Below are positions 8,927-18,125 of a stretch of DNA of 46,857 bases, piece after piece. Source of the DNA: Actinomycetota bacterium (GTDB lineage Bacteria > Actinomycetota > Geothermincolia > Geothermincolales > RBG-13-55-18); NCBI GenBank assembly GCA_028697145.1, contig JAQVFR010000019.1, positions 13,546 through 60,402 on the forward strand, read 5' to 3'. The notes under the pieces are model-generated. The model had not been told where the DNA came from. It was given only the letters and a program-made list of their open reading frames with translations, and made no database searches. Both the position numbers and the translations under genes were made by a program. How positions within the stretch are numbered: the first letter of the stretch is position 1; each line of letters opens with the position of its first letter.

Positions 8927-9029
8927 GCGCTGGACATCTTTCCCCGGCATCCTCTTACCGTCGTCTCTAAAATATCACAGCCGTGCGGTGACATCCCTGA
9001 CTTACGGCAACGGGCTGTCCGGTGCGCCG

Positions 9030-9644
9030 TCAGGCCGGGTCGGGGCGCTTCCCGAGGCGCGTGCGTATGGTCAGCTGCAGCCGGTACAGGAAGCCGGCCG
9101 CGACCAGCACGGCATAGAGGTAGAGTATACCCTTGAGGAAGCCCCCGTCTTTCAGGTCTATGCCTACCTGGAAGGCGTGTATCAACCCCACCACGAAGAC
9201 GACGTAGTTCAAGCGGTGGATCATCCTCCAGTACCTCTTCAGGTACTTCCTCAGGAGGACGGCGGCGGTGGTGGCGGTGAGGATGTAGAGGGTGACCGGG
9301 CCGAGCTTCTGGAAACCGGGCCACAGGCCCTCGAAGATCACCAGGACCATGTGGGCGACGGCCATGGAGAATCCCACCAGGCCCGTCGTGTTGTGCAGCC
9401 TGAAGAGGAATTTCGGCTTGAAGGCCTTGACCAGCAGGGGCCTGAACGAGCCGGTCATGATGTTGATAAAGACCACGGTGAGCGCGTAGAGGGCCAGCAT
9501 GCGCAGGGCTGTCCAGGTGGCGGAATATGTGGCGGTGCCGGAGGTCGCAACAACCACGGGAGGTATGACCAGCGTGCCCAGGGTGAGCAACGCCAGCAGC
9601 ACCCGTATCGCTCTGCGATGCGTTCCCCGTTTTGCCCTCGTCAT
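9030..9644 (-). CDS. Ferric-reductase-like transmembrane protein (haem-binding)
   Basis: 204-residue integral membrane protein with about five to six helices and conserved membrane His residues suited to b-type haem: RLHNTTGL, AVAHMVL, MIHRLNYVVF and GLIHAFQVG. This matches the ferric-reductase-like transmembrane (FRD) domain seen in MsrQ and Nox-type proteins, without the cytosolic FAD/NAD domain. Start is ATG 9644 because GGGAG lies seven bases upstream; the longer frame from 9668 has no SD. Likely role: transmembrane electron transfer to an unknown partner. No msrP-like partner is adjacent. Confidence 0.8.
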   Translation of the reverse strand: MTRAKRGTHRRAIRVLLALLTLGTLVIPPVVVATSGTATYSATWTALRMLALYALTVVFINIMTGSFRPLLVKAFKPKFLFRLHNTTGLVGFSMAVAHMVLVIFEGLWPGFQKLGPVTLYILTATTAAVLLRKYLKRYWRMIHRLNYVVFVVGLIHAFQVGIDLKDGGFLKGILYLYAVLVAAGFLYRLQLTIRTRLGKRPDPA

Positions 9645-9951
9645 GTTATAACTCCCAGGTCGGATCAAGCCACCATTCGCGCCATCCGGTCACCGACGTA
9701 ACTATCCTAGCATCTCTAAGTCGACATCGACACTTCCCGACCTTGATATCTCCCGCGTCAGTGACGTCAGCGCAAGTATTGGGTGAGCGCGCTTCATGCA
9801 GGCGATATGGAAAACGGGCGCGGATCAGGCTCATTGATCGGCGGAACCGGTTTATAATTGTGAGACCGTGGCTGTGTCGGGCGGGCAGGTTGCACCCGTA
9901 TTTCGTGGCGCGAGACCAAGGCCTGCCTCATTATCAGTGGGGGGTGCAGGG
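9645..9951. other. Divergent intergenic region with candidate -10
   Basis: 307 bases between the FRD-like gene and the hydrolase gene, without a credible ORF. TATAAT at 9853-9858 on the plus strand is a good -10, leaving a leader of about 90 bases to the hydrolase; no clear -35 is spaced correctly. The palindrome TGACGTCA lies near 9763-9770. Confidence 0.35.
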
Positions 9952-11208
9952 ATGAGCGAGGACACTTCCCTGGGTAGCCAGGCGCTGTTCTCCGATGCCG
10001 GCGGCATGAAGGACTTCGGCAGCGGCGTCTACATGCTGCAGCTCTTCGCCAACGTGTGCATGGTCGATTGCGGCGAGGGCGTCGTCATCTTCGACGCGGG
10101 ACTGCCCACTGACGGGTGGCGCATCGTGAAGGAACTGCGGGCGGTGAGCGACCTGCCGGTGCGCTACATCATCTATGGGCACGGGCACGCCGACCACGCC
10201 TTCGGCACCAAGGCGGTGCTGGAGGACGCCGCCGAGCGCGGGCACCCCAGGCCGGTTATCGTCGCCCACGAGAACCTGCCCAAACGCTTCGACCGTTACC
10301 AGAGGATGCTCCCCTACCACGAGCGCATCAACCGCATCCAGTTCGCCATCCCGGAGGGCATCCCGGCCTTCCCCTGGGATTACATCTATCCCGACGAGAC
10401 CTTCTCAGGCGAGATGACCCTGCGCCTCGGCGATATCACCATCGAGCTGAGGCATGCTCGGGGCGAGACCGACGACCACGTGTGGATGTGGGTACCGGAA
10501 CGCGGGGTCGCGTGCGTGTCGGACTTCTGGGTGTGGTCCTGCCCCAACGTGGGCAATCCCTTCAAGGTGCAGCGCTACGCCCTGGAATGGGCGCAGGCCC
10601 TGGAGGAAGTGGCGGCCCTGAAGCCCGGGTTGATGCTGCCGGGGCACGGCGCCGCCATCGCCGGCACCGCCGAGGTCGAGGAAGCGTGCCTGACAGTGGC
10701 GCGGGCTTTACGGTACCTCGACGAGCAGGTGGTGGAGATGCTGAACCAGGGGAGGTGGCAGGAGGACATCCTGCATTCCTTCGAGTGGCCGGATGAGTTC
10801 GCCGCGAGCCCTTACCTCGCGCCCATCTACGGCCATCCCTACTTCGTGGTCCAGGCTTTACTGCGCCAGTACCACGGCTGGTACGGCGGCAACCCCTCCC
10901 GTCTCTTCCCCGCGAGTGGCGGGGAGGTGGCGGAGCAGGTGCTGGAGCTGGCCGGAGGCGCCGAGAAGGTCATGGAAAGAGCGCGAAAGCTCGCGGGCGA
11001 TGGGAGGACACAGCTGGCGCTGCACCTGGTGGACTTCGTGCTCGAGACCGGTACCGGGCCGCGCCGAGAAGCGCTGGAGCTGAAGTCGTCCCTGCTGGAG
11101 GGCCTGGCCGCGAGGGAGAAAAGCCTGATCGCCAGGAACATCTTCCTGGGGGGAGTGCGGCAGATCGCGAAGGAGATGGAGCAGGTGGGGGGCGAAGAAG
11201 AGACTTGA
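9952..11208 (+). CDS. Alkylsulfatase-like metallo-beta-lactamase hydrolase
   Basis: 418-residue MBL-fold hydrolase. The dinuclear zinc motif reads GHGHADH near residue 75, with a further ligand region at ARGETDDH (about 170) and PGHG (about 230). The C-terminal part (about 280-370) contains 'YHGWYGGNPSRLFP' followed by 'EVAEQVLELAGGAEKVMERARKL', the hallmark of the alkyl sulfatase dimerisation domain (SdsA1 type). The separate SCP2-like C-terminal domain of full-length alkylsulfatases is largely missing, so the protein is shorter than the family norm. Start ATG 9952 follows a G-rich SD; upstream codons to 9868 are unconserved. The TauE/SafE permease gene follows 111 bases later on the same strand, which hints at organosulfur metabolism. 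Confidence 0.82.
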   Translation: MSEDTSLGSQALFSDAGGMKDFGSGVYMLQLFANVCMVDCGEGVVIFDAGLPTDGWRIVKELRAVSDLPVRYIIYGHGHADHAFGTKAVLEDAAERGHPRPVIVAHENLPKRFDRYQRMLPYHERINRIQFAIPEGIPAFPWDYIYPDETFSGEMTLRLGDITIELRHARGETDDHVWMWVPERGVACVSDFWVWSCPNVGNPFKVQRYALEWAQALEEVAALKPGLMLPGHGAAIAGTAEVEEACLTVARALRYLDEQVVEMLNQGRWQEDILHSFEWPDEFAASPYLAPIYGHPYFVVQALLRQYHGWYGGNPSRLFPASGGEVAEQVLELAGGAEKVMERARKLAGDGRTQLALHLVDFVLETGTGPRREALELKSSLLEGLAAREKSLIARNIFLGGVRQIAKEMEQVGGEEET

Positions 11209-11319
11209 CCCCCCGTGGCGGCGCCTCTTCCCGGCGGCGATGAGCAAGCCGCGTTCTTTCCCGGGCAGGGGCGCGAGATAACCGGAGCTGCTGGCGCAGC
11301 GGCATGGAGGTAGCCGAGC

Positions 11320-12066
11320 ATGCAAGTCATCACCATAGCGTTGGCGGCCCTGGCCGTGTCGTTCGTCTTCTCCATGATGGGGGCGGGCGGTTCACAGATA
11401 CTGGTACCCATCCTCTTCTGGCTCGGGTTGGACTTCAAGACCGGCGCCATCCCCATAGGTCTGCTCGCCGCGGCCATCACCTGTTTTTCCGCGGGGGGAG
11501 TGTGCTGGCGGCGGGGGCTGGTGCGCCTGTCCACCGCATGGCCCTTCGCCGTGGCCGTGCTTGCCGGCAGCCCCCTGGGCGCTCTCCTGGCCAGGCCCAC
11601 ATCTTCCACTACGTTGATGATCGTCTTCGCGGCGGTGAATATAGCGGTGGGGCTGCTGGTGTTGCGGGGCCGCAGCATGGTCAGGGGAGAAGAGCTGCCG
11701 CGCCGTAAAGAGCTTACCATCGCCCTTATCGTGGGGTTCGGCATCGGTTTCATGATCGGCTTCATCGCCCGCGACGGCGGGCCTTTTACCATGGCCATCC
11801 TGGTGCTTATGGGATTCGAGGCCAGGGAAGCCGCGGGCACCGCCCCGGTCATCGTCGCCCTGGGCTGCCTGGTCGCCTTCGCCGTGCACGCCTTCGACAT
11901 GACCGCGGGTTGGAACATCGTGCTGGCGGTTTCCGCTGCCAGCCTGGTGGGCTCGCAGGTGGGCGCGCGCTACATGAGCGAGCGCATGGAGTCCCGCACC
12001 ATACGCATAATGTTCACGGCGGTGATGATACTCGTGGGCGTGGTCATCCTCATCCAGGCACTTTAG
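11320..12066 (+). CDS. TauE/SafE (sulfite exporter/DUF81) family permease
   Basis: 248-residue polytopic membrane protein with about eight helices in two homologous halves, typical of TauE/SafE transporters for sulfite, sulfoacetate or other organosulfonate anions. The N-terminal half begins with the characteristic GAGGSQILVPIL and the second half with GFGIGFMIGFIARDGGPF. Start ATG 11320 has GGAGG nine bases upstream. It follows the alkylsulfatase-like gene on the same strand and its 3' end overlaps the read-through frame of the convergent membrane gene by 17 bases. Substrate direction is inferred only from family and neighbour. Confidence 0.9.
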   Translation: MQVITIALAALAVSFVFSMMGAGGSQILVPILFWLGLDFKTGAIPIGLLAAAITCFSAGGVCWRRGLVRLSTAWPFAVAVLAGSPLGALLARPTSSTTLMIVFAAVNIAVGLLVLRGRSMVRGEELPRRKELTIALIVGFGIGFMIGFIARDGGPFTMAILVLMGFEAREAAGTAPVIVALGCLVAFAVHAFDMTAGWNIVLAVSAASLVGSQVGARYMSERMESRTIRIMFTAVMILVGVVILIQAL

Positions 12067-12625
12067 CGCCTATGGGTCCCCACCTGCGGTTGAGCGGCAG
12101 GACCAGGAGATAGAAGACCACGGGAGCCACTACCCATATGAGGATAGGCAGCAAGGTAAAAGGCGAGTCGCCTATCTCGAAAAGGGAGGGATTGTACCAG
12201 CGCGACTGCTATAGCCACATGCCGCCGCCGATGGAGAGCAGCTCCACCGCCACCTCCTGCGCTACCCCCCAGGCGAGCATGACTCCAAGCTCAGGCCAGC
12301 GGAAGCGGGCCAGGTGAGGCGGCTTGAGCAATTTGAATACGAGGGCGACACCCACCATAAACAGGCCCCCGTCCCAGAAGCAGTGGGCAATATGCAATAC
12401 GATCGATGGGAAGGGCGGCTCGGTGCTGAAGACGTAGATGGGAGCGGACGAGAAGCGCGGCCCCAGGAAATAAAAACCTATCTCCCAGGTCGCCCCGATG
12501 AGCACACCGGTCCAGAACATGTACCACACGATGGGAGAGAAACGACGGCTGTAGTGCATGTAAGCGAAGAAGCCCAACACGGTGGCCGCGATGACGATGT
12601 CGACAAGAAAGAAAGCCTTCCCCAC
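12050..12625 (-). pseudogene. Polytopic membrane protein of unknown function interrupted by an in-frame amber codon
   Basis: From GTG 12625 (AAGGAGGG six bases upstream) translation gives 138 residues with three or four membrane helices, then TAG at 12209-12211. The same frame continues for 52 more codons to TGA at 12050-12052, and that extension looks like protein: WYNPSLFEIGDSP, then the hydrophobic helix LLPILIWVVAPVVFYLLVL and a basic tail (NRR). The complete protein would thus be 191 residues with one extra helix. Options are a fresh nonsense mutation, stop-codon read-through or pyrrolysine insertion, or a sequence error. TAG is the ordinary stop of several neighbours, and no pylS/pylT is visible here, so I list it as an interrupted gene. 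No family function recognised. The N-terminal part alone spans 12209-12625. Confidence 0.7.
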
Positions 12626-12806
12626 TTCTCTCCCTCCTTTCGATGCACGGCGTTTCGATTGTATTCGACATCGTTGCGGGGTTTTAGCTCTCCCGGGACC
12701 GAATAAAGCGGGTCGGGAATGCTAGAATAGCTACAGCGGGGGAATCGACTGATGCGGCCTCGGATCCACGGTGGCCGCGATAATCGTATTCAAGGGGGCA
12801 AGCGAC

Positions 12807-14471
12807 ATGGGAGAGGTGCACGGGGGTTCCATCGTAGCCAGGTACCTGAAGGAAGTCGAGGGCATAGACACCATCTTCGCGCTTTCGGGCGGGCATATCC
12901 TGTCCGTCCTGGACGGCTGTATCGATCGCGGCATCCGGGTCATCGACGTGCGCCACGAGCAGGCCGCCGCGATGATGGCCCACGCCTGGTCCATCTACAA
13001 GGGGCAGCCGGGGGTGTGCCTGGTCACCGCGGGCCCCGGCTTCACCAACACCCTCACCGGCGTGGCCAACGCCTACCACGAAGGGGCGCCCATGGTGGTC
13101 TTGAGCGGCGTGGGGTCCATCCGGGAGCTGGACAAGGGGGCCCTGCAGGACGTGAACCAGGTGGACATGATCAAGCCGGCCTGTAAGTGGACGGGGAAGT
13201 GCCACGACGTCACCAGGCTCCCGGAATACCTGCAGGCGGCCTTCAGGCACGCCGTTTCCGGCCGGCCGGGCCCGGTCTACCTGGAGCTGCTCCCGGACGT
13301 CACCTTCGACCGGGTCGAGGAAGAGAGCATCAGCTTCCCCTCCGGCCCCAGCGCCGCGGCCGCCGTGCCGGCCGACGAAGAGGCGGTGGCGGAGGCCGCC
13401 GCGCTGCTCAACCGGGCGGAGAAGCCGCTGCTGCTGGGCGGCGACGGTATCTGCTGGAGCGGCGCAGCGAAAGAAGTGATGGGCCTGGCGGAGAAAGCTG
13501 GCATCCCCACCCTGCTGGCCAACTGCGGTCGGGGCGCCATCCCCGACGAGCACCCCCTCTCCCTGTGGCGCGGCGGCTTCGTGGGGCTGATCACCGCCCT
13601 GGCCATGGCCGACGTAGTGCTGGCGGTGGGGATCAGGTTCAACTGGCTGCTCAACTACGGCGACTACATCGCCAACGCCAGTGTCATCAGGGTGGACATC
13701 GACCCCGTGGAGGTGAACCGCAACCGCACCGCCGACGTCGCCCTGGTCGGCGACGCGGGCACGGTGTTGAGGCAGCTCGAGCCAGCGGTGGAGGCTAAGG
13801 ACCGAGGCGGGTGGCTCGCCGAGCTCGACGGCATCCTGACCGCATTGAGCGCGGGCGACCGGCAGCAGATGGAGAGCCCCGTCCACCCCATCCACCCCTT
13901 CCGCCTCATGCACGGGCTCAGGCAGGCCGTGGGGGACGACGCCATCTACATCATTGACGGGGGAGACACCGTTTACTTCGGCCTCGTCTCCCTGCGCGCC
14001 GGCGAGACGGCGGGTGTCATCGCCAACGGGCTGCAGTTCGGCAGCCTGGGTATAGGCCTGCCCTTCGCCATGGCCGCCAGGCTGGCCCGCCCCGAGAAGA
14101 AGGTGGTCCTGGTCTCCGGCGACGGCTCCTTCGGCTTCAATGCCATGGAGTTCGAGACCGCCGCCCGCCACGGCATCCCGGTCCTGGCCGTCGTGTGCAA
14201 CGACCGGGCATGGGGCTCGGCCAAGCACTCCCAGGAGCTGTGCTTCGCGCCGGACAGGGTGTGCGGCACCGACTTGGGCGTGGTGCACTACGAGGGCATG
14301 GTCGAGTCCCTGGGCGGCCACGGGGAACTGGTGGAGAGGGACAAGGAGATCATACCCGCCATCGAGAGGGCGCTGGCCTCGGGCAAACCCGCCTGCGTGA
14401 ACGTGCTCACCGATCCCACTGTTACCAGCCCCTCGACGCTCATCTACGCCGAGAGCGTTAAAAACTGGTGA
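12807..14471 (+). CDS. Thiamine diphosphate-dependent enzyme, acetolactate synthase/oxalyl-CoA decarboxylase-like
   Basis: 554-residue ThDP enzyme with the three domains of the acetohydroxyacid synthase family. The N-terminal PYR domain has the catalytic Glu in 'VRHEQAAAMMAHAW' near residue 50. The central domain carries 'EKPLLLGGDGICWSG' near 210. The C-terminal PP domain has the ThDP motif 'GDGSFGFNAMEFETAARHG ... VVCNDRAWG' near 440-470. No ilvN regulatory-subunit gene or ilvC lies beside it, and the active-site surroundings differ from IlvB, so 2-hydroxyacyl-CoA lyase or another 2-oxoacid decarboxylase or ligase is equally possible. Start ATG 12807 follows AAGGGGG; GTG 12771 is in frame but lacks an SD. 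Confidence 0.87.
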   Translation: MGEVHGGSIVARYLKEVEGIDTIFALSGGHILSVLDGCIDRGIRVIDVRHEQAAAMMAHAWSIYKGQPGVCLVTAGPGFTNTLTGVANAYHEGAPMVVLSGVGSIRELDKGALQDVNQVDMIKPACKWTGKCHDVTRLPEYLQAAFRHAVSGRPGPVYLELLPDVTFDRVEEESISFPSGPSAAAAVPADEEAVAEAAALLNRAEKPLLLGGDGICWSGAAKEVMGLAEKAGIPTLLANCGRGAIPDEHPLSLWRGGFVGLITALAMADVVLAVGIRFNWLLNYGDYIANASVIRVDIDPVEVNRNRTADVALVGDAGTVLRQLEPAVEAKDRGGWLAELDGILTALSAGDRQQMESPVHPIHPFRLMHGLRQAVGDDAIYIIDGGDTVYFGLVSLRAGETAGVIANGLQFGSLGIGLPFAMAARLARPEKKVVLVSGDGSFGFNAMEFETAARHGIPVLAVVCNDRAWGSAKHSQELCFAPDRVCGTDLGVVHYEGMVESLGGHGELVERDKEIIPAIERALASGKPACVNVLTDPTVTSPSTLIYAESVKNW

Positions 14472-14561
14472 ATATGACCGGTTTCAGGATATGAATCTCT
14501 CCTGAAATGAGATTGTCCCCTGATTGGAGTAAAGGATGATAAATCCCGAGTGCTGGCTCGG
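14472..14561. other. Convergent intergenic hairpin
   Basis: TTTCAGG at 14482-14488 and CCTGAAA at 14501-14507 form a seven-pair hairpin between the converging ThDP-enzyme and activase genes. There is no T-run on either strand, so it is at best a weak terminator. Confidence 0.3.
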
Positions 14562-15482
14562 TTACTCGTTGCATAGGACATCTAGAGAGTGTCGCGCAAT
14601 CGTATCGGCGGCTGCCTGGAGGTCATCCTCGCTAAGCTCGCCCATGTCGGTGAAGCAGTCTCCCCTTCCGACCTTCTCGTACTTGGTTCTGGCGAGCCCG
14701 TTGTAGGGCATCAGATGGACCGTACCGCTATAGCCGGCATTCTTCAGTAAACAAGCTATGTCATCTATCGAGCCGGGGTCGCTGTTGAAGCCGGGTATTA
14801 GCGGGATCCGTGGCACTATTGCCCCATCCCCCGCTTGCCCCAGGATCGCCTTGAAGTTCTCGAGGATAAGCTCGGTCCGGACCCCCGTAAAGGACCTGTG
14901 CTTGAGCGGATCGACGTGCTTGATATCGAAGAGGAAAGTATCCGTCTTTGCCGCGAGGTCGGCGGTGATGGCGGTGTCGAAATAACCGCAGGTCTCGATC
15001 GCGGTGTGGACTCCCGCATCTCTCGCGGCGTCCAGCAGGCTCATCAGGAATTGCGGCTGCATCGTCGGCTCGCCGCCCGAGAAGGTCACGCCGCCCCCGG
15101 AGTTGTTGTAGAAGGGCATGTCCAGCACGACTTCGTCCAGTACGTCTTCGACGCTTACGCGCTGCCCGATTATCTCGGTTGCGCCACTTGGACAGGCCTT
15201 CGCGCACTCGCCGCACGTCCGGCAAAGCTCGAGGTCTCTCCGGATGACACCGTCGGTGACTTTCACGGCTCCGGCGGGGCATGCTTCCGCGCACTGGCCG
15301 CATCCCGTGCAGCGCTCACGCAGGTACGACACCTCCGGCTGGAGCCTCCAGGATTCGGGATTGTGGCACCACCTGCAGCGCAGGGGGCATCCCTTCAGGA
15401 AGACGATGGTTCTTATGCCCGGGCCGTCGTAGAGGGCATAATGCTGGATATCGAATATGGTTCCCCGCACGGCCACCGTCAA
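14562..15482 (-). CDS. Glycyl radical enzyme activating enzyme (radical SAM)
   Basis: 306-residue PflA-family activase that uses S-adenosylmethionine to abstract the Gly H atom of a partner glycyl radical enzyme. The radical SAM cluster motif C-x3-C-x2-C is CPLRCRWC near residue 33. It is followed by an inserted double ferredoxin domain (CTGCGQCAEACP and CRTCGECAKACP, about 60-105) typical of activases for GRE eliminases rather than PFL itself. 'FSGGEP' near 138 is the SAM-binding GGE motif. TTG 15482 overlaps the stop of the upstream enzyme gene in a TTGA arrangement, implying translational coupling. GTG 15476 has the better-spaced SD (AGGAG, nine bases) and may be the real start. It serves as the single activase for both adjacent enzymes (inference). 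Confidence 0.95.
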   Translation of the reverse strand: MTVAVRGTIFDIQHYALYDGPGIRTIVFLKGCPLRCRWCHNPESWRLQPEVSYLRERCTGCGQCAEACPAGAVKVTDGVIRRDLELCRTCGECAKACPSGATEIIGQRVSVEDVLDEVVLDMPFYNNSGGGVTFSGGEPTMQPQFLMSLLDAARDAGVHTAIETCGYFDTAITADLAAKTDTFLFDIKHVDPLKHRSFTGVRTELILENFKAILGQAGDGAIVPRIPLIPGFNSDPGSIDDIACLLKNAGYSGTVHLMPYNGLARTKYEKVGRGDCFTDMGELSEDDLQAAADTIARHSLDVLCNE

Positions 15483-18055
15483 ATGCTCCTGTGCTCCGAA
15501 CGGGAGATTATCTCTTCCTGTATCTCGTGGCCGAGATCGGTGAAATAAGCGCTGTACCCTCCCACCTTGACTATGACGTCACCGTAATCCTCCGGCTCGG
15601 CCTGGGCGGCGCGCAGCATCTCGGTCGAGACTACGGTCGGTTGGAGCTGTGCTCCCCCTAGCTCGAAATAGCTCTTGATGAGCCACATCCACTTTCTGCG
15701 GGCTTCCTCGGTCTTTCCGATGCCCGAGGGGTGCATCCTGATGTTAACCGCGCAGCCCATCACCTCTGAGAAGTCGAGGGCCGAGACGGAGCGCAGTACC
15801 CCCGTTGGGCCGTGCCGGTCGACGTTGTAGGGGTTGCAGCTCGCGGCGAACGGCATGGCCGCCTTCCTGCCGTCGGGCGTGGCAAGCGATATCCGCCCGT
15901 CGTAGGTGTGAGAAGTCATGCTATTGATGAACGGCGCGAAGAAACCTTCCTTGAACGTCCGGTGCCCTTTCATCTCCTGGAATATTCGTGCCGTCACCTC
16001 GCGGGCGAGCTCATCCGACTCGGGGTTGCCGTTGCCCCACTTGCCTTCCAGCTCGTGGATCGCGCGATAGATATCGTCATAGCCGGTGAAGTTGTTGTCG
16101 ACGGCTTCGACCAGTTCCCTGATGGTGAATAACCCCTGCTCGAATACAAGCTTCTTGATCACGTACAGAGAATCGACGGAGTTCGCGATGCTGTTCATCA
16201 CCAGGATGCCCTCGAGGTCATAGACCGCGCCGCCCTGCGTGACGTCTTTCCTGCTCGCGACGCACCCGTCCATGAAAGCGGAGATGTAGGGCGCCGGCAG
16301 GTATTCCGCGAAGAGCCGGTCACGGATCTTTGTGCCCTCGGCTATCTTGTCGATCTGGAACGACACCTGTTCAACAAAGGCATCCACTAGTTCGTCGAAC
16401 GAGGTGAAGCTGTCGGGGTCTCCGGTTTTCGGTCCCGTCCCGGGTATCGTCCCCACCAGCGTCTTCGAATCGCCGTTCCTGAGGGTCATATCCAGGATCC
16501 GGCACAGGAGAATCGCCGAGAACGACTCTCCACCGGTCTTGCCGGGCACGCACATGTCCACGCATCCTGTGACCGCGAAGTCCAGGGCGTCGTCCGTCGG
16601 GATGCCCTTGTTCTCGAGGGCTCGGACGCTCACCTCGTCGTTCATGACCGAGATGCTCGAGTTCCCCTCGTACTGGAGCTCCGCCACCTTCATGAAGAGC
16701 TCCTCGGGCGTATCCTTGTGCAGGCGCACCACGAAATTCAAGGACGCCTTCGACCGGGCCGCGGCCTCCAGCATGACGTACGTGAGGTCGTTGGTGGCGT
16801 CCTTCCCTTCCCTCGTCCGGCCCCCCATAGTCACCGGCTCGGAGCCTTCGTACCGCTGGGCAAAGTATCTGGTGAAGTTCGAGTACGGCCGCATGTTATG
16901 GCTCATCACCTTGAGGAACAGCTCCTCAAGAAGCTCGCGCGCCTCGTCGCGGCTGATCTTTCCGTCACGGATATCCCTCTCGTAGTAGGGGTACAACACC
17001 TGGTCCAGGCGTCCGGGCGAATGGACGTTGAAGGGGATCGCGAGCTCTACCGCCGTCTTCACCGTCCAGTATGATTGGACGGCTTCGCGGAAGTCCTCCG
17101 CCGCATAGAGGGGGACCCTCTCGCACGCGCTAAGCATATCCTGCAAGATGGATCTGCGTTTCGGGTCGACGGCCGACGCGTGCTCCATCCTCACCTTGTC
17201 GGCGAGGCGGCGCGCATAGGTGATCACGCCTTCGAGGGCGATGTCCACCGATGTGAGGAAATCGCGCTCGTCGGTTGATAGCGCGTTTCTATCCGCGAGC
17301 TTCGCCCGGACTTCCTCGCGCATCCGGAGCAGCCCCTTCTCGAGGACCGCCTGGTGGTCGAGCACCAGGTGTCCCTGCCAGGTCCCGAGTGCCGCCCCGG
17401 TCGAGATGATGGTGTCGTTCCTCGAGGTGCTCGATGGGAGCGCGGCCGAAAAGCTCGACATCTCGCCCGGGTATATCTTTGCGTCCGCGAGCCCCCTGGA
17501 GAGCATGTCCGCGATGGTCTTGCCCTTCCAGTAGGGCAGCAGGTCTTTCTTGAGGATTCTCTTGTCGGACCGCGAGATACGGTAGGGATTTATCTTCCTC
17601 TTGTCGAGCGGCTCGAGCCCGATACTGGGCATCGCCGCGCCTACCGCGCTGCTGTTCTTAAGACTCTTGTAGAGAGCCCCGGCCCCGTATTTCTTCAACA
17701 TGAAGATGACGAACCCGGCGTTGGACCTCAACAGGTACGCGAGCATCGAGGCTCTGCCGAGCTCGACCTCCATTACCCGGTTAAACAGGCCGCGCTCGAT
17801 GTCGAGCGGTATCCCGAGGTAGTTCTCCGTCCAGGTGCCTGCGATGCGGTCATCGGGGTCAACGCAGTGGCTCATCTTCTCGTAAACGTGCCCCATGGCC
17901 GTGGCTACCCTGATGCCGCGCGCCAGGCCGCTACCCTCGGTCTCGCGCCAGCTATCGGTGTAGTACCTGGCGCGCTCGATCGAGATGACCGGGACGTCTT
18001 CGCGATAGCGCTTCTTTATGCGCTTTATCCTCTCGCCCGCCTCATTCCCGCTCAT
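15479..18055 (-). CDS. Glycyl radical enzyme, PFL2/eliminase superfamily, unknown substrate (paralog 1)
   Basis: 858-residue glycyl radical enzyme. The thiyl Cys is Cys498 in TGCVDMCVPG; the radical Gly is Gly833 in KVGGYSAYF near the C-terminus, spaced as in the family. Most GRE dehydratases and lyases have Gly-Cys-Val-Glu, where the Glu is the catalytic base; here it is Asp, and a second Cys follows at 502. The N-terminal half has 'DDRIAGTWTENYLG' near 75. Start ATG 18055 has GGAGG eight bases upstream; the longer frame to 18097 is leader. It lies 70 bases after its paralog and overlaps the activase gene by four bases, forming one operon. Substrate unknown; diol, amine, sulfonate and decarboxylase chemistries are all open. 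No microcompartment genes are nearby. Confidence 0.93.
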   Translation of the reverse strand: MSGNEAGERIKRIKKRYREDVPVISIERARYYTDSWRETEGSGLARGIRVATAMGHVYEKMSHCVDPDDRIAGTWTENYLGIPLDIERGLFNRVMEVELGRASMLAYLLRSNAGFVIFMLKKYGAGALYKSLKNSSAVGAAMPSIGLEPLDKRKINPYRISRSDKRILKKDLLPYWKGKTIADMLSRGLADAKIYPGEMSSFSAALPSSTSRNDTIISTGAALGTWQGHLVLDHQAVLEKGLLRMREEVRAKLADRNALSTDERDFLTSVDIALEGVITYARRLADKVRMEHASAVDPKRRSILQDMLSACERVPLYAAEDFREAVQSYWTVKTAVELAIPFNVHSPGRLDQVLYPYYERDIRDGKISRDEARELLEELFLKVMSHNMRPYSNFTRYFAQRYEGSEPVTMGGRTREGKDATNDLTYVMLEAAARSKASLNFVVRLHKDTPEELFMKVAELQYEGNSSISVMNDEVSVRALENKGIPTDDALDFAVTGCVDMCVPGKTGGESFSAILLCRILDMTLRNGDSKTLVGTIPGTGPKTGDPDSFTSFDELVDAFVEQVSFQIDKIAEGTKIRDRLFAEYLPAPYISAFMDGCVASRKDVTQGGAVYDLEGILVMNSIANSVDSLYVIKKLVFEQGLFTIRELVEAVDNNFTGYDDIYRAIHELEGKWGNGNPESDELAREVTARIFQEMKGHRTFKEGFFAPFINSMTSHTYDGRISLATPDGRKAAMPFAASCNPYNVDRHGPTGVLRSVSALDFSEVMGCAVNIRMHPSGIGKTEEARRKWMWLIKSYFELGGAQLQPTVVSTEMLRAAQAEPEDYGDVIVKVGGYSAYFTDLGHEIQEEIISRSEHRSI

Positions 18056-18125
18056 CCTCTGCACCTCCGCTGAGCTTGAAGTGGATCGAGCCGTCATTCC
18101 GCCTCGATCCAGACGCTTCCCACGG

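Noticed and set aside
12209-12211. Firm claim of pyrrolysine decoding at this amber codon
   Set aside because: TAG is the normal terminal codon of several genes here (for example at 997, 12064, 32206, 33413, 43490), and no pyl gene is visible, so only the possibility is reported.
12684-14321. 545-codon open frame on the minus strand opposite the ThDP enzyme
   Set aside because: The plus-strand frame has complete ThDP-enzyme motifs; the antisense product is His/Gly/Val-rich composition typical of a high-GC shadow frame.
14482-14507. Hairpin after the ThDP enzyme as a rho-independent terminator
   Set aside because: Seven-pair stem but no T-run on either strand; listed only as a hairpin.
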